64,000 bases of DNA from Porodaedalea pini (taxonomy: Eukaryota > Basidiomycota > Agaricomycetes > Hymenochaetales > Hymenochaetaceae): assembly GCA_002794775.1 (NCBI GenBank), contig NBAY01000066.1, positions 1 to 64,000 of the forward strand, given 5' to 3'. Every line of letters begins with the position of its first letter. Position 1 is the first letter of the stretch. Both the position numbers and the translations under genes were made by a program. Positions 10,786 through 22,201 of the stretch are shown one piece after another. The notes beneath the pieces were generated by a model that searched no databases, was not told the origin of the DNA, and saw nothing but the letters and a program-made list of their open reading frames with translations.

Positions 10786-10803
10786 GTGACTGGGGACAGT
10801 CAC
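10786..10803. promoter_or_regulatory. Dyad GTGACTG-N4-CAGTCAC upstream of antisense gene
   Basis: An 18-nt perfect dyad with 7-nt arms, 166 bp upstream of the antisense ATG and 20 bp inside the 3' LTR boundary. The same dyad with one arm change lies at 40646-40663 in element C, together with a TTTAAA box and GGAGA at the LTR edge. It may be an operator or promoter part of the antisense gene, or a structure near the 3' end of the sense RNA. Confidence 0.55.
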
Positions 10804-10823
10804 AATTTAAACACCCCGGGAGA

Positions 10824-11757
10824 TGTAGAGCCGTGCCGATCGTCCCATCACCGCCAATCACTCCAGAAGCATTCAAGAACTGGTTCCGACGTGTACCGAT
10901 CAGTACCGGACTCAACCCGATCGGTCCGGTCTCGAATCAGAACCTCGTGATCGTGTCATCAGCATGTTCCAACACCTCCGAAAGCATACCAGAACGTACC
11001 GGAGATCTTATCTTGACGATTAGGGATGCGGTCACATGGAGCATACAGCCAAGACGCGTACCGGACTGCTGTCCAACAACGGGAGTCACATACCGATTGG
11101 ACGATCTGAGTTCTGGTGGAGCACCGGTGTGATCGGATGCGAAGCGGACATTTTTCCTCATTATGATTTATGTTTTTCCTATGTTCTTCTGATTTCTATG
11201 CACTCTATGCACACCTCTATGACCTATGACTTTTCCTTTCGACTTCTCTATGTTTCGACTGATATGCACAGTATGCCCGTATGGAAATTATTAACTGTAG
11301 ATAGATCTTTGGACTTAGTATAAATATGCACCCCATGTCGTAGGTAGAGGACAAGTCAGTTCTACCACAGAGTCTCCCTCAGATAGGGTAACTTGAGTGC
11401 AATCCATCTTAGTTCTCGTAATCTTGTAGTCGTTCCGTCTTCATCTTAGCATCTCATCTCTCAAAACCGTCTCTCGTCTCATACTTCATAACTCGAACCT
11501 CGTTGCTCGTTGTGATCACATCGTACCGGTGTTGATTACCCGCGCGTACCGACTCCGTACCGGTCAAACCACAGACCCGACAGGAGTTCCCGACCTTTGT
11601 TCTCGATATCGACACGTACCAGCACGTACTGAAGCATACCGACGTGTACCGGTATGTCGAGTGATCTCACCGCAGTCTACCCCTAACCTCCCAGAGCAAC
11701 GCGATCACGTCCCCAAAAGGACCGTTGATCCCAGACACCCCTAAGTCAGGATCTACA
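10824..11757 (+). repeat. 3' LTR of element A
   Basis: 934 bp, the same length as the 5' LTR, TGTAGA..TCTACA. TATA box at 11319-11326. Followed at 11758 by GTGAGTATGAGC, the continuation of B1. Differences from the 5' copy in the parts compared are C/T and G/A changes at CpG dinucleotides. Confidence 0.93.
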
Positions 11758-11761
11758 GTGA

Positions 11762-14700
11762 GTATGAGCAAATGTTCATAAGGGGAATCGGCAGATGCCA
11801 GCTGGACCTCCTCCTGAACATCAGACATAGCATGGAGGGTGAGACAAGAGAGGTGGATGTGCATGCCCTTGTAGATTTGGGATGCATGGGATCCTGTATT
11901 GACGTAGGGTTCATTGAACAGTATGGCTTGGAGACAAAATGCTACATCTGTCCCCTTGCAGTACTCAATGCTGACGGCACGCACAACAAGGCCGATTTGA
12001 TCAAAGAATATGTTGACGTCAAACTAATCATCAGACACCATAAAGAAAGGATTGTGCTTGTGGTGATGTCGCTCGCATCGTCAAACATCTTCCTCGGTTA
12101 CAATTGGTTACAACGACACAACCCAGAAGTCGACTGGAAGTTGGGTTCAATTGAATTCACCCACTGTCCAACTGAGTGTGTGATAAAGGAAAGAGAGGTG
12201 GAAGAGATGAGGAAGGTGTGAGAAGTGCGAATGGACAAGGCGTCCTGGCCCACATATCTCAATGACTACGCTGACATCTTCTCAGAAAAGGGATTCAAGA
12301 AGCTACTGGAACACTGCCCCTGGGACCACGTCATCGACCTGAAACCTGACTTCAAGCCTAGCAACTGTAAGATCTATCTGCTGACGCCAACAGAACAGCA
12401 GTTGCTGAAGGATTTCCTTGAGGAAAATTTGAAGTCAGGTCGTATACGAAAGTCAATCTCACCAATGGCATCGCCTTTCTTCTTCATCAAGAAGGCTGAC
12501 AAATCTCTTCACCTGATCCAGGATTACCAAAAACTCAATGAGGGTATGATCAAGAATAAATATCCTCTCCCCCTCATCAACGAGCTTGTCGACAAGGTCA
12601 AGAAGGCAAAGTTCATCATCAAACTTGACCTTTGCTGGGGGTACTATAACATCTGGATTCATGAAGGTGATGAATGGAAGGAAGCATTCTGCACAAACAT
12701 GGGTCTCTTTGAACCAATGGTGATGTTTTTCGGTCTTTGCAATGCACTGGCAACATTCCAATGGTTGTAAACCACATCTTCAAGGACCTGATCTATGTGA
12801 ACCTGATCATCATTTACCTCGACAACATCCTGATCCTCTCAGAAACCATTGAGGAACACATTGAGACATCGAGGCGCATACTTCAAATCCTTCGAGAGAA
12901 TGGCCTCTACCTGAAACCAAAGAAATGTGAGTTCGATGTCAAAGTTGTAAAGTACCTCAGCCACATCATCAGCAATGGTGAACTGAAGGCTGACCCAGCA
13001 AAGACAGAAGCAATTGCCAGCTGGCCCTCCCTGAGGAACCTCAAGGAACTCCAAAAGTTCCTCAGCATGGGCAACTGGCTATGATGGTTTATTAAGGATT
13101 ACAGCAAGGTGGTCCTTCCGTTAACGTTGCTGACAGGCAAGAAGGGCTGGGTATGGGAGACCAAACAGCAGGAAGCATTCGAGGAGCTGAAGCGTCATCT
13201 CAGCTCACCTCCAGTCCTAGCAATTGCCAATGACGAGGGCCCTTTCCACGTAGAGGCGGACTTGTTGAACTTTGTGCTTGGAGGCATGCTGTTGCAGAAA
13301 CAGGAAGGCAAGTGGAGGGTCATCGCCTATAGGTCAGAGGCGTTACTACTGGCAGAATGAAACTACAAGATCTATGACAAGGAGATGCTCGTGATTGTTG
13401 CAGCAAAAAAGGAGTGGCGACAATACCTCCTAGGTGCCTGACACAAGTTTAAGATCTGGTCTGACCACGCTAACCTCACGTACTTCAGGTCGGTGCAAAA
13501 ACTGAGCTATCATCAAGCTCGCTGGTGGACAGAACTCAAGGAGTTCAACTTCCACCTTGAACATAAGTCGGGAAAGACCATGGGCAAGGCCAACCTGCTG
13601 TCATGCAAGGTGGGATATGATGAGGGCAAGGATGACAATGATGGGGTCATGTTCATCAAGGAAAAGTGGCTGAATCATGGGGTGGTCAGGACATCACGTG
13701 ATGAAGTGTTGAACAGAGTGGGTGAAGTGCAGAAGGTGCAGAACGAGTCGGAGAGGCCAACGGGTATGACAGAGGTCGATGGGTTGTGGCACATGAAGGG
13801 CAAGGTATACATACCATCAATGATGAAGGAGGCTGTGTTACAGGAGTGCCACAACTCAGTCCTGGTGGGACATCCAGGAGCATCAAAGATGGTGGAGCTA
13901 ATTTGTTGAGACTTCTGGTGGGCATCAATGTTCTCCAACATTCGAGCGTACATCCAAGGATGTGATTGTTGTCAACAGACAAAAGCTCTAAGGACATCAA
14001 GGTCAAGGCTGCTACATCTGAACGTGGTTCCTGAAGGACCTTGGGAGATCGTCATGGTGGACCTCATCAGAGAGCTCCCAAACTCGAAAGGGCACAATGC
14101 TATCTGCATCTTTGTGGACAGGTTCTCAAAGCAGATACATGTGATCCCAACAACGATGAAGCTCTCAGCTGAAGGCATGGCCCAGCTGTACCAGGATCAC
14201 ATCTTTTGACTGCATGGCCTGCCAAAGAAGATTATCCATGACCGAGGCATGCAGTTCGATGCATCAATGATGAAGGAGCTGTACAAACTCCTACACATTG
14301 AGAGGCAACCCGTCAATGGCATACCACCCACAGACGGATGGTCAAACAGAACATGTTAACCAAGAGCTTGAACAATAACTTCAGCTCTTCGTTAACCATT
14401 GGCAATTGGACTGGAAGGACTGGCTCCCCCTTGCAGAGTTTGCATACAACAACCATGAACACTTGGTGACAAAAATGTCCCCCTTCTACGCAAATACCAG
14501 ACATCATCCCTTGAGCTTTGACACAATGTGAACCTCGTCTACTAACATGTTGGTGGAAGAATTCGTGAAGCACATCAAGGAGACTCATCGCATTGTGAAG
14601 GACAATCTGGTCAAGGCAGCAGAGGACATGAAGCACTACCATGACCAGATGGCAGGAGCTTCAGTGGAGTACAAGGCTGGAGACAAAGTCTTCCTCGATG

Positions 14701-15180
14701 GGTGAAACATCAGCATGGACTCGCTGATGAAGAAGCTCGCCAACAAATGGTACAGCCCCTTCGACATCATGGACAAGGTAGGAGCGAGCGCATACAAGCT
14801 CAAGCTCCCAAAATGATGGAAAAAGGTCCACCCTGTCTTCAACAAAGCCTTGCTGAAACCCACTGTTGAACCATCCTTCAAAAGTCAGAAACAGCCACTA
14901 CTGCTGCCACCGGACATCATCGACAACGAAGAAGAGTATGAGGTCAAAGAAGTTATTGACTCACATCTACACTGAGGAAAACTACAGTACCTCGTCAAGT
15001 GGGTCAGATACAATGAACCAACTTGGCAGCCAGAGACGGACTTCGGTGAGAATGCAAAGGAGGTGATCACTGAATTCTATCAAAAACATCCCGGTGCTCC
15101 TCAAAAATGCAACATTCCTCACCAATGACTCCATCCACTCTTCGTCAACACTGAGCCAGAAGACCACAGTCTTGGTTAGT
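11762..15180 (+). pseudogene. pol of chromovirus B1 (broken)
   Basis: The protease segment has ALVDLGCMGSCID (D-L-G in place of D-S/T-G) at about 11867. RT runs from about 12225, with KLDLCWGYYN and a catalytic box YLDN at 12815-12826 where YxDD is expected. RNase H is at about 13240-13470. Integrase has HDR-type core and GQTEHVNQ at about 14340. The chromodomain ends near 15070. Disruptions include TGA at 12218, 13082, 13357 and 13441, a 1-nt deletion near 12760 and a 1-nt insertion near 14305 relative to B3. It is certainly non-functional. Confidence 0.88.
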
Positions 15181-15209
15181 CAGGATGCCCAACCTTGAGG
15201 GGGGGGTAA

Positions 15210-15648
15210 TGTTAGGACTCGAACTATTCCTTTTCTTTTATTCTCCTTTCTACCACTTCTTTATTTTAATCGCCCCTTTCCATTATATTTAATCGTCTTT
15301 TCAACCATTTCCCACACTCTTTTCACATGACCTTCATTTGTTCCATTCCACTCCTTTTATGTAGTCTTAGACAATTGGGCAACTGGTTCTCATGAGGTGA
15401 TCACTGTATATAAGGAAGAGGAATTGCATCTGAACACCTGTTCTGCTTTTCCTCTTACCTCCGCGATGACCTAGGTGAGACCATGTCCCCCTCCTGTAGT
15501 AGAGCATACTGTATTAATCCTCTTACCTCCGCAATGACCTAGCCTGAGTACAGCATGTCCCGAGTCCCCACTTGAGTAAAGCACATCCCAGACAACAGTC
15601 AGCTGAGGCCTGCCCAGTCCGAGTCATCTCCCAGACTTCCACCTAACA
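15210..15648 (+). repeat. 3' LTR of B1
   Basis: 439 bp, TGTTAGGACTCG at the start and ACCTAACA at the end, preceded by a purine tract (GAGGGGGGGG) and TAA. Homologous to the LTRs of B2 (18641-19067) and B3. A TATATAAGG-like box lies near 15408. Confidence 0.9.
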
Positions 15649-16766
15649 GAACCGTGGAGTGGTGAGGACGTTGCGTGATGAGGTGTTGGACTGAGTGGGT
15701 GAAGTGCAGAGGGCACAGGATGAGTCAGAAAGGCCGATGAGGCTGACAGAGGTCGACGGGCTGTGGCAAATGAAAGGAAAGGTATATGTTCTATCGACGT
15801 TGAAGGAATCAGTGTTATGGGAGTGCCATGACTCCATCCTGGCTAGACATCCAGGAGCATCGAAGATGGTGGAAATTGTGCATCGTGATTTTTGGTGGGC
15901 CTCAATGTTCTCAGATGTAAGGTTGTACATCCAAGGCTGCAACTGATGCCAATGGACAAAGGCACTTAGAGCCTCAAGGTCGAGACCACTCCATCCGAAT
16001 GTGGTACCAGAGGGTCCTTGGGAGATCATCACAGTTGATCTCATCGGAGAACTTCCAGACTTGAAAGGGCACAATGCTATCTGCATCTTCATGGACAGGT
16101 TCTCAAAGCAGATACATGTGATCCCAATGATGACAAAGCTTTCGGCTGAAGGCATGGCTCAACTGTACCAGGATCACATCTTTCATCTGCATGGTCTACC
16201 CAAGAAGATCATCCATGACCATGGCACGCAGTTTGATGCCTCGATGATAAAGGAGCTATATAAACTCCTGCATATCGAAGAAAACCCATCGATGGCATAC
16301 CACCCACAGATGGACAGTCAGATAGAATGTGTTAACCAAGAGCTCAAACAGTACCTTCGACTCTTTGTTGACCATTGGCAATCAGATTGGAAGGACTGGC
16401 TCCCACTGGCAGAATTCACATATAACAACCGTGAACACTCAGCCATGAAGATGTCCCCTTTCTACACAAATACAGGATGTCACCTCATGAGCTTTGACAC
16501 AATGCGAACCTCCTCTACCAACATGTTGGTGGAAGAATTCCCAAAGCACATCAAGGAGACTCATTGTGTCATGAAGGAAAACCTGATTAAAGCAGCTGAG
16601 GACATGAAACGCTACCATGACTGAACAGCAGGGGCATCGGTAGAGTACAAGACTGGCAACAAGGTCTTCCTCTATAGGCAAAACATCAGCACAGATTCAC
16701 CCATGAAGAAACTTGCCAACAAGTGGTACGGACCCTTCGAAATCCTCGACAAGGTAGGAGCGAGCA
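15649..16766 (+). pseudogene. Integrase part of B2 (broken)
   Basis: Homologous to the integrase of B1 and B3. The zinc-binding part has HDSILARHPG, followed by NCQ-region residues with one stop at about 15945. The DDE core has VDLIGELPD, HDHGTQFDA and IECVNQELKQ near 16325. The longest open stretch is 16001-16624, closed by a TGA where B3 has Arg. No start codon is expected because it is an internal polyprotein fragment. Confidence 0.85.
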
Positions 16767-18220
16767 TGTTGTAGTGCTCGATTTGCGCTTAGGTGTCAGC
16801 CGTCCCAGCATACCACCCACTTTATTTATTATTATATACAGATACAAACCCCATAAACATGGTCAAGCACTTCATTTCATCACTGTCTATCTTACACTTC
16901 ACATTTCACGTGCTCAAATGGTCACACTCACCCATTCAAGCATCAATATACCTTCGAAGCTCTCATATTATCCCTTAGTAACCTCATAAATATGTTCGAA
17001 TACTTTCATACACCCATTCTAACACTCATACCACTTCCTATTCACACTTGAACACTTCATTTCCTTTATATTCATTCCATATCCCACTATATATGCACTC
17101 AAGCACTCTTTCCACTTCATATTCACTTGTTCAAACACTTGTAGCACAGCCAGATCACACATTTGGGGACAGGGAAAGCATGGTATTCAAGCATGGGTTG
17201 CTCGAACAGTCCTCAGGCCATCAATGGTCAATGTATCACGCTTGAATGACCAGATTCTGTCGTTCCCCGGGTTCTCCATGTGGTTTGAATGTTATTTACC
17301 ATTGTCTATCACTCCCATGATGCGCATTCATCACCATCACGCCCTTAGGAATGTTCAGGGACATTCGAACAGAGTTGTTTGGAGCATACATGATAAGTTT
17401 CTTGGTTTCATTGGTCTCTTCATTGATGTCAAATCATTATTCCCCTTTGAGTCCATGATTTATCATGTTCTCGAGTCATTCCATCCCTAACACATGATTA
17501 TTCTGACTTGATCACGCACTGCACACACTCTCCTACCTCTGTATGTACGTTTGACTTCGGTACCGAGCTTGTTTTGCCTACAGTATAAATAGTGCACACT
17601 TTTGTACTCATTCAGAGAGGGAATACAGCCCCAGTTCACTCCACAGTACACATTTCGAGTCCCATAAGTCACCTGCACCTTCAGATCGTCTCTACTCAGC
17701 TCTATCAAACCTCCTCGACCACTCGAACAGTGCATTCAACTCAGCACATATGCTCGAAGTCGATATTCCAAGCCTTCAAGCCCCAGACACACCCAACAGG
17801 GTACCATAACTGCATACCCCCATCGCCCTACACATTCATTATCTACTAAGGAGCTATTCGAGTGTGTTGGAACATGTACAAGAGTATTTGAGCATGTTTT
17901 CGAGCCTGTTCAAGTGCTTGACGAGCGTCATCTGAAGACACAGACCACTCAAGGAAGGTTGACATAGCCCTGCACCTACCTCAACTTCAGGTTTCAATCA
18001 TTCAAGTCACGGAGTCTGTGTTGGGAGTTCAATTCTAACAGGTTCGAACACTTTGGCAAAGCCTCTGGACCGGTGGAGCCACTGTTTCAAATGTTCGATC
18101 ACTCCGTTTCTATTTGGTTGTCCCTCCTCAACTATTGAGCCACTGCAGTCTCCCTTGGGAAGAATATAGATTCGCCCTCGAGTCGACCATCCGGTCTACA
18201 AAAGAGTCTGCATCATGATA
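16767..18220 (+). mobile_element. Element D: LTR-like insertion, truncated
   Basis: About 1.45 kb that breaks the integrase-chromodomain stretch of B2. It begins TGTTGTAGTGC and has TTCTAACA at 18033-18040, so 16767-18040 may be a single LTR of about 1274 bp with a TATA box (TATAAATA) at 17583-17590. The remaining 180 bp would be leader. No coding frame of note and no clean target duplication were found, which fits a truncated insertion. No other copy is in the window. Confidence 0.5.
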
Positions 18221-18635
18221 GCATACAAGCTCAAGCTCCTGAAGCGATGGAAGAAGGTCCACCCAGTCTTCAATGAAGCCCTACTGAAACCTGCTGTTGA
18301 ACTGTCCTTTGAGAGCCAGAAACAACTGCCACCACCACCACCCGACATCGTCGACAACAAGGAAGAATATGAGGTTGAGGAGATCCTAGACTCGTGTTTA
18401 CACTGAAGGAAGCTGCAATACCTCATCAAGTGGGTCGGATACAATGAACTGACCTGGCAGCCTGAGACAGACTTTGGTGAGAACGTGAAAGAGGCGATCA
18501 CTGAGTTCTATCAAAAACACCCCAGTGCCCCTCAAAAACTCGACATTCCTCATCAACAACTCCATCCACTTTTCATTGACACTGAGCCAGACGACCACAA
18601 TCTTGGTTGGTTGGGATGCCCAACCTTGAGGAGGG
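18221..18635 (+). pseudogene. Chromodomain end of B2
   Basis: This continues B2 pol after D. It encodes the end of integrase (KRWKKVHPVFNEALL) and a chromodomain-like stretch (YEVEEILDS, then YLIKWVGYNELTWQPE) with a TGA at 18404 in between. It ends in the purine tract GAGGAGGGGG before the LTR. Chromodomains target such elements to heterochromatin. Confidence 0.85.
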
Positions 18636-18640
18636 GGTAA

Positions 18641-19067
18641 TGTCAGGACCTGAACTTTTGCCCTTTATTTTATTTTCCCTTTTACCATTTCTTTTCTTTT
18701 AATTGCTCCTTTTCATTATATTTAACCACCTTTTCAATCATTTCCCACACTCCCTATCACTTGACCTTCATTTGTTCCATTCTGCTCATTTAGGTAATCT
18801 TAGATAATATAGTCTCATGGTTGTCGCTATAAGAGGGATCAGGAATCGCATGAACTCCTTGTTCTGCTTTTCCTCTTACCTCCGCGATGACCTAGGTGAG
18901 ACTTGCCCATTCTTGTATTAGTTTACACTGTATTAATCCTCTTACCTCTGCAATGACCTAGCCTGAGTATAGCATGTCCCGAGTCCCTGCTCGAGTATAG
19001 CACGTCCCAGATGACAGTCAGCCGAGGCCTGCCCAGTCTGAGTTGTCTCCCAGACTCCCACCTAACA
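18641..19067 (+). repeat. 3' LTR of B2
   Basis: 427 bp, TGTCAGGACC..CACCTAACA, homologous to the B1 and B3 LTRs. The sequence after it (CAATTTCCTG) is not element B, so this is the outer edge of the first nest. Confidence 0.9.
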
Positions 19068-19656
19068 CAATTTCCTGAAGTCATATGTCATGTGGAATCA
19101 ACCAGACATACAATGGTCCACTTGACATGAATGCATAGCATTATGTAAAGAAACTAACCTTGGAATCAGACTGGTAGTGTGCGCCCACTATCTGTTAATA
19201 TACCCCAGAGCTGGGATGATGGAGTCAGCATATTCATTGCAACCTTATGTTGCACATACTTTTAGAATGCTTTAATGCTTTAATCCCAGTCATCCAAACT
19301 CAATCAATTTTACAGTAGAAACCAAGTTTTAATAACTTCCAGACCTGAGGATCGCTACAGAGCATTTTATCCAGTTGCTGGTAGAGTTAAACACAATCAG
19401 CAATGAGGGTCAGCTCTTTGATAGTATGTGACACAAGTGGATGTCCCCAGTGCAAGCTAGATTGCTGCTAAATGAATTCCAGCACAGAATTGAGCACCAA
19501 ACAGTTTGTCCCATAGATGCACAAGTTTTTAAGCTTGGGCCATAAATAAAGCATTGGTAAGAAATTGCATAGGAACCATCAAAATGAGCAGCATTGGAGT
19601 GAGCATGCTATCAATATGTAGAACTCTGAGATTAGGCATTAGGAGGCACAGCTCCT

Positions 19657-20394
19657 TCAGCTCATGTATTGCAATGAAATTTGATGATCTAAATACATAG
19701 AGGTACAGATAAATGGTGGCTTCGATGCTGCTGTAGCAGCAGCAACTGCCTCAGGGTTTCCAAAGCGGAAGAGAAAATCCATGGGGATAAGGAGAACCAA
19801 AGCCTCTAATGCAGGGAAATATAGTGATTGAATAGTAGTATTGATTAAGTGATGTCTCTTGTCAATGTCAATATCACTCAAAAGTCTGTGAAAATGCAAA
19901 TGTAATATTTTCAAATGTTGCATCTCTCATGTTTGAGACTCTGCATTGGAAGAGTCTGATCTAAATGAGCATGGCAAAAGGATTCTGGAGAAATCTGCAT
20001 TTTCTAGAACAGGACAATTGTCCAACCAAGAGGACACATGTTCAAGAGAGATCACTTTCTGGATGACAACTCCACAAAGTGATGAGCAGCGTGTCAACCA
20101 CTCTCAGAAAACAATATTATATGTGGAGCAGAAATGTATGGAAGTAAGCTGGGGAAGATAGGGCATGTATTGAAGTGAAGGGACAACCGAGTCTGCTTCA
20201 CAGATAAGGAAACAATCAATGTACAGTTCCTTGACTGATAAACCTTCAGTATCGAGTACTTTGAAGATAGGTTCCAATCCTCTAGAGATATTGAATGCCA
20301 GATGAATGCCTCTCCACCAACCCTTGTGTTGCACCAGCAAATGTATTGCACTGTTGTATGCCAAAACTGTTTGACTATTCAAGACTAGCCTCAC
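19657..20394 (-). pseudogene. F-box/LRR-type protein fragment
   Basis: Two open pieces on the minus strand, 20394-20104 and 19923-19657. The second contains TTIQSLYFPALEAL, which resembles TTIRSLHLPALERL in the F-box gene at 63300. The first contains WWRGIHLAF, typical of the stretch after the F-box in mushroom F-box proteins. Several frame changes separate the pieces. It probably belongs with the F-box start at 28960, now separated from it by element E. Function as an SCF ubiquitin-ligase adaptor is known for the family, not shown here. Confidence 0.5.
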
Positions 20395-20971
20395 AACACA
20401 TGGATCAGATGGCCATTATTCAAATATTAAATTCTAGTCACTTAGAATTCACATGGCAGAATTACCCCAGATCTCAGAAAATTTAATTAATTCAAAACAA
20501 TTCATTGCTAACTGGGGGTATTAACTACTGCAAGGCACTAGAATGAAGGTACCAAACAGGCAATATAAATCTAGATACATGGCAAGATCCCTGATCAAAT
20601 TAAACCAAAAGAAAATATGAAGGTTCAGAAGATGAATAGCTGAAAGAAATAAATGACTCTGTTACCATGCATTATTGTTGCATGGATATGTCAGCATTAC
20701 CACAGAAGTTTATGTAATATTATGGAAGGGAATAACAAGGAATAACAAATGCAAAATAATAGGAAGGCCTAGATCACATTCATAATGAATCTAGAACTTA
20801 GAGAACTCAGGTTTAGATCACTCTCTAATAGAAATTTGGAAGGATCTAGAAACAAAGAAAGGCTGTGCATAGATTTGATTGGTTCAGTTGAGAACACAGT
20901 AGAATCCTGGCTTAAAGTAGGCCAGAAACATATGGAAAGATCTAGTTATGGGAGCTAGAATATGTTGGAAT
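20395..20971. other. AT-rich stretch before element E
   Basis: No gene seen. It ends with GGAAT at 20967-20971, the left target duplication of E. Confidence 0.6.
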
Positions 20972-21407
20972 TGTCATGGATGCTTTTTAACTATTTTTAT
21001 TATTCTCTTCTCTTACCAGTTTCCCTTATCTTATCTTATCCACTCATCACTAATCACGCTTATTCCTGCTTACTCCTTATTCATTACGTTCTCCTTACTC
21101 GCTGACCAATCCTATGATATCATTGTTCTATGAAGTTCCATGATGTTCTATTATCTATCCTTATGTAGTAGTTAATTCCCTGGTCTGTGCACAGCCACTG
21201 AAGGGTATATAAGTAGGTAGTTCTCCTGTACTTACCCTTTAGTTTTGACCTGGTCAATTCTACCTGGCTACATCCAGAAGCTGTATCCCCTCCTTGCACT
21301 GTGTCAGATCCCCTGGCTCACTGCTCTCTCTCTCTCCCCTCTCTTCCTTTGACTGAGTTCCATGTGACCTGGTTACCTCTTTGCATACCTGTAGTCTGTT
21401 GCTGACA
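20972..21407 (+). repeat. 5' LTR of E
   Basis: TGTCATGG..GCTGACA. TATA box TATATAAG at 21206-21213. Its middle (21001-21382) is identical to 27541-27922; differences are limited to the two ends. Confidence 0.95.
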
Positions 21408-22201
21408 CAAGGTCAAAACTAAACTCCTTACTGCCATGCGCACTTCTCAGTCACCACTGCCAAGCTGGCTCTGAACATTCGCATTTCTTACCGACATCAA
21501 TCTCTTTATCGCGCCACATTCTACCATCTTACCTGCACACCTACTATCACCTTCACACTTGACCTCTTCCTCTTATCCATCATCATCACACTCAACCCTT
21601 ACATCGTCCAAGTATCTCAAAACCGACCACTACCTGTCCACAACTCCGAACTATAAACCAACATTCTTATCCAACATGTCCGATGACTTGGACTGCGACC
21701 CTGACTACGATCGCTTCGACCCACACCTGTTCTCAGATCGATCTCACGTGCATCAATCAGGCCGATACATCATTAACCATTTACTTTCATTACTAAACTC
21801 ACTCGTTTTATAACCCACCATCTTCTTTCTATTCGATCAACCAACACTTGTTTGAGAGGGGGTAACATTGAGTCCAACCCACTTGAGAGTAGCTATCAGG
21901 CCTTGGGGGTGATCTTTGGAGAGGTCCCTTGGCGCCCATTGGAGTCTTCACAGAGGAAGATCCAGGTTTGATCAGCAAGTGAAAGTCGACCACCACATCT
22001 GGAGTTTTGTTACAGCACTCAATCAGATCTGCAGGCATCCACACCACCTGTTGGCTGACAGTGTTATTTCTGATTTGAGCTGGCTCCACACCCATATGCC
22101 CAACCATCTGAATCAGCAGCACAGCATTGGAAAACACCACCCGAAGATACTGCCGACGCTGTCCTAGCACAACTACCACTGCTGACTGACGACGATCTAG
22201 T
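21408..22201 (+). other. Leader of element E
   Basis: About 790 bp between LTR and gag. An open stretch at 21559-21813 begins with ATG and encodes a Ser/Asp-rich 84-residue peptide without known motifs; I would not call it a gene. I could not pick out a convincing primer binding site next to the LTR. Confidence 0.5.

Larger units (their letters stand above)
33..11757 (+). mobile_element. Element A: Ty3/gypsy LTR retrotransposon with antisense gene
   Basis: An 11.7-kb element bounded by two 934-bp LTRs with perfect 6-bp terminal inverted repeats TGTAGA/TCTACA. Inside, in order: primer binding site, gag with a CCHC knuckle, protease, reverse transcriptase-RNase H and integrase on the plus strand, then a minus-strand gene with a Zn2Cys6-like cluster. 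The order protease-RT-RNase H-integrase is that of Ty3/gypsy. No chromodomain was found. The element carries at least four in-frame TGA codons in gag-pol, so it is probably inactive. Its closest relative here is element C. It is inserted in the protease region of B1 with a 4-bp target duplication. Confidence 0.92.
11758..15648 (+). mobile_element. Chromovirus B1, right part
   Basis: The downstream two thirds of a chromodomain Ty3/gypsy element: protease, RT-RNase H, integrase, chromodomain, polypurine tract and 3' LTR. It is homologous along its length to B3 (33401-39626). The left part, with gag and the 5' LTR, lies upstream of the window. After its LTR the sequence resumes inside the integrase of another copy, B2, so B1 was inserted into B2. 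Confidence 0.88.
15649..19067 (+). mobile_element. Chromovirus B2, right part, split by D
   Basis: It starts within integrase, at the position matching 37666 of B3, and ends with its own 3' LTR at 19067. Element D interrupts it between 16767 and 18220. The sequence resumes with GCATACAAGCTCAAGCTCC, which is continuous in B1 and B3. Everything upstream of the integrase site lies before the window, on the other side of B1. Confidence 0.85.

Noticed and set aside
16767..18220. D as a clean solo LTR with target duplication
   Set aside because: Left flank ends GCGAGCA and right flank reads GATAGCATAC; no matching 4-6 bp duplication, and 180 bp follow the LTR-like end.
21853..21900. GAGAGGGGGTAACA in the leader of E as a purine tract of another element
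   Set aside because: No LTR-like sequence follows and no related copy is in the window.
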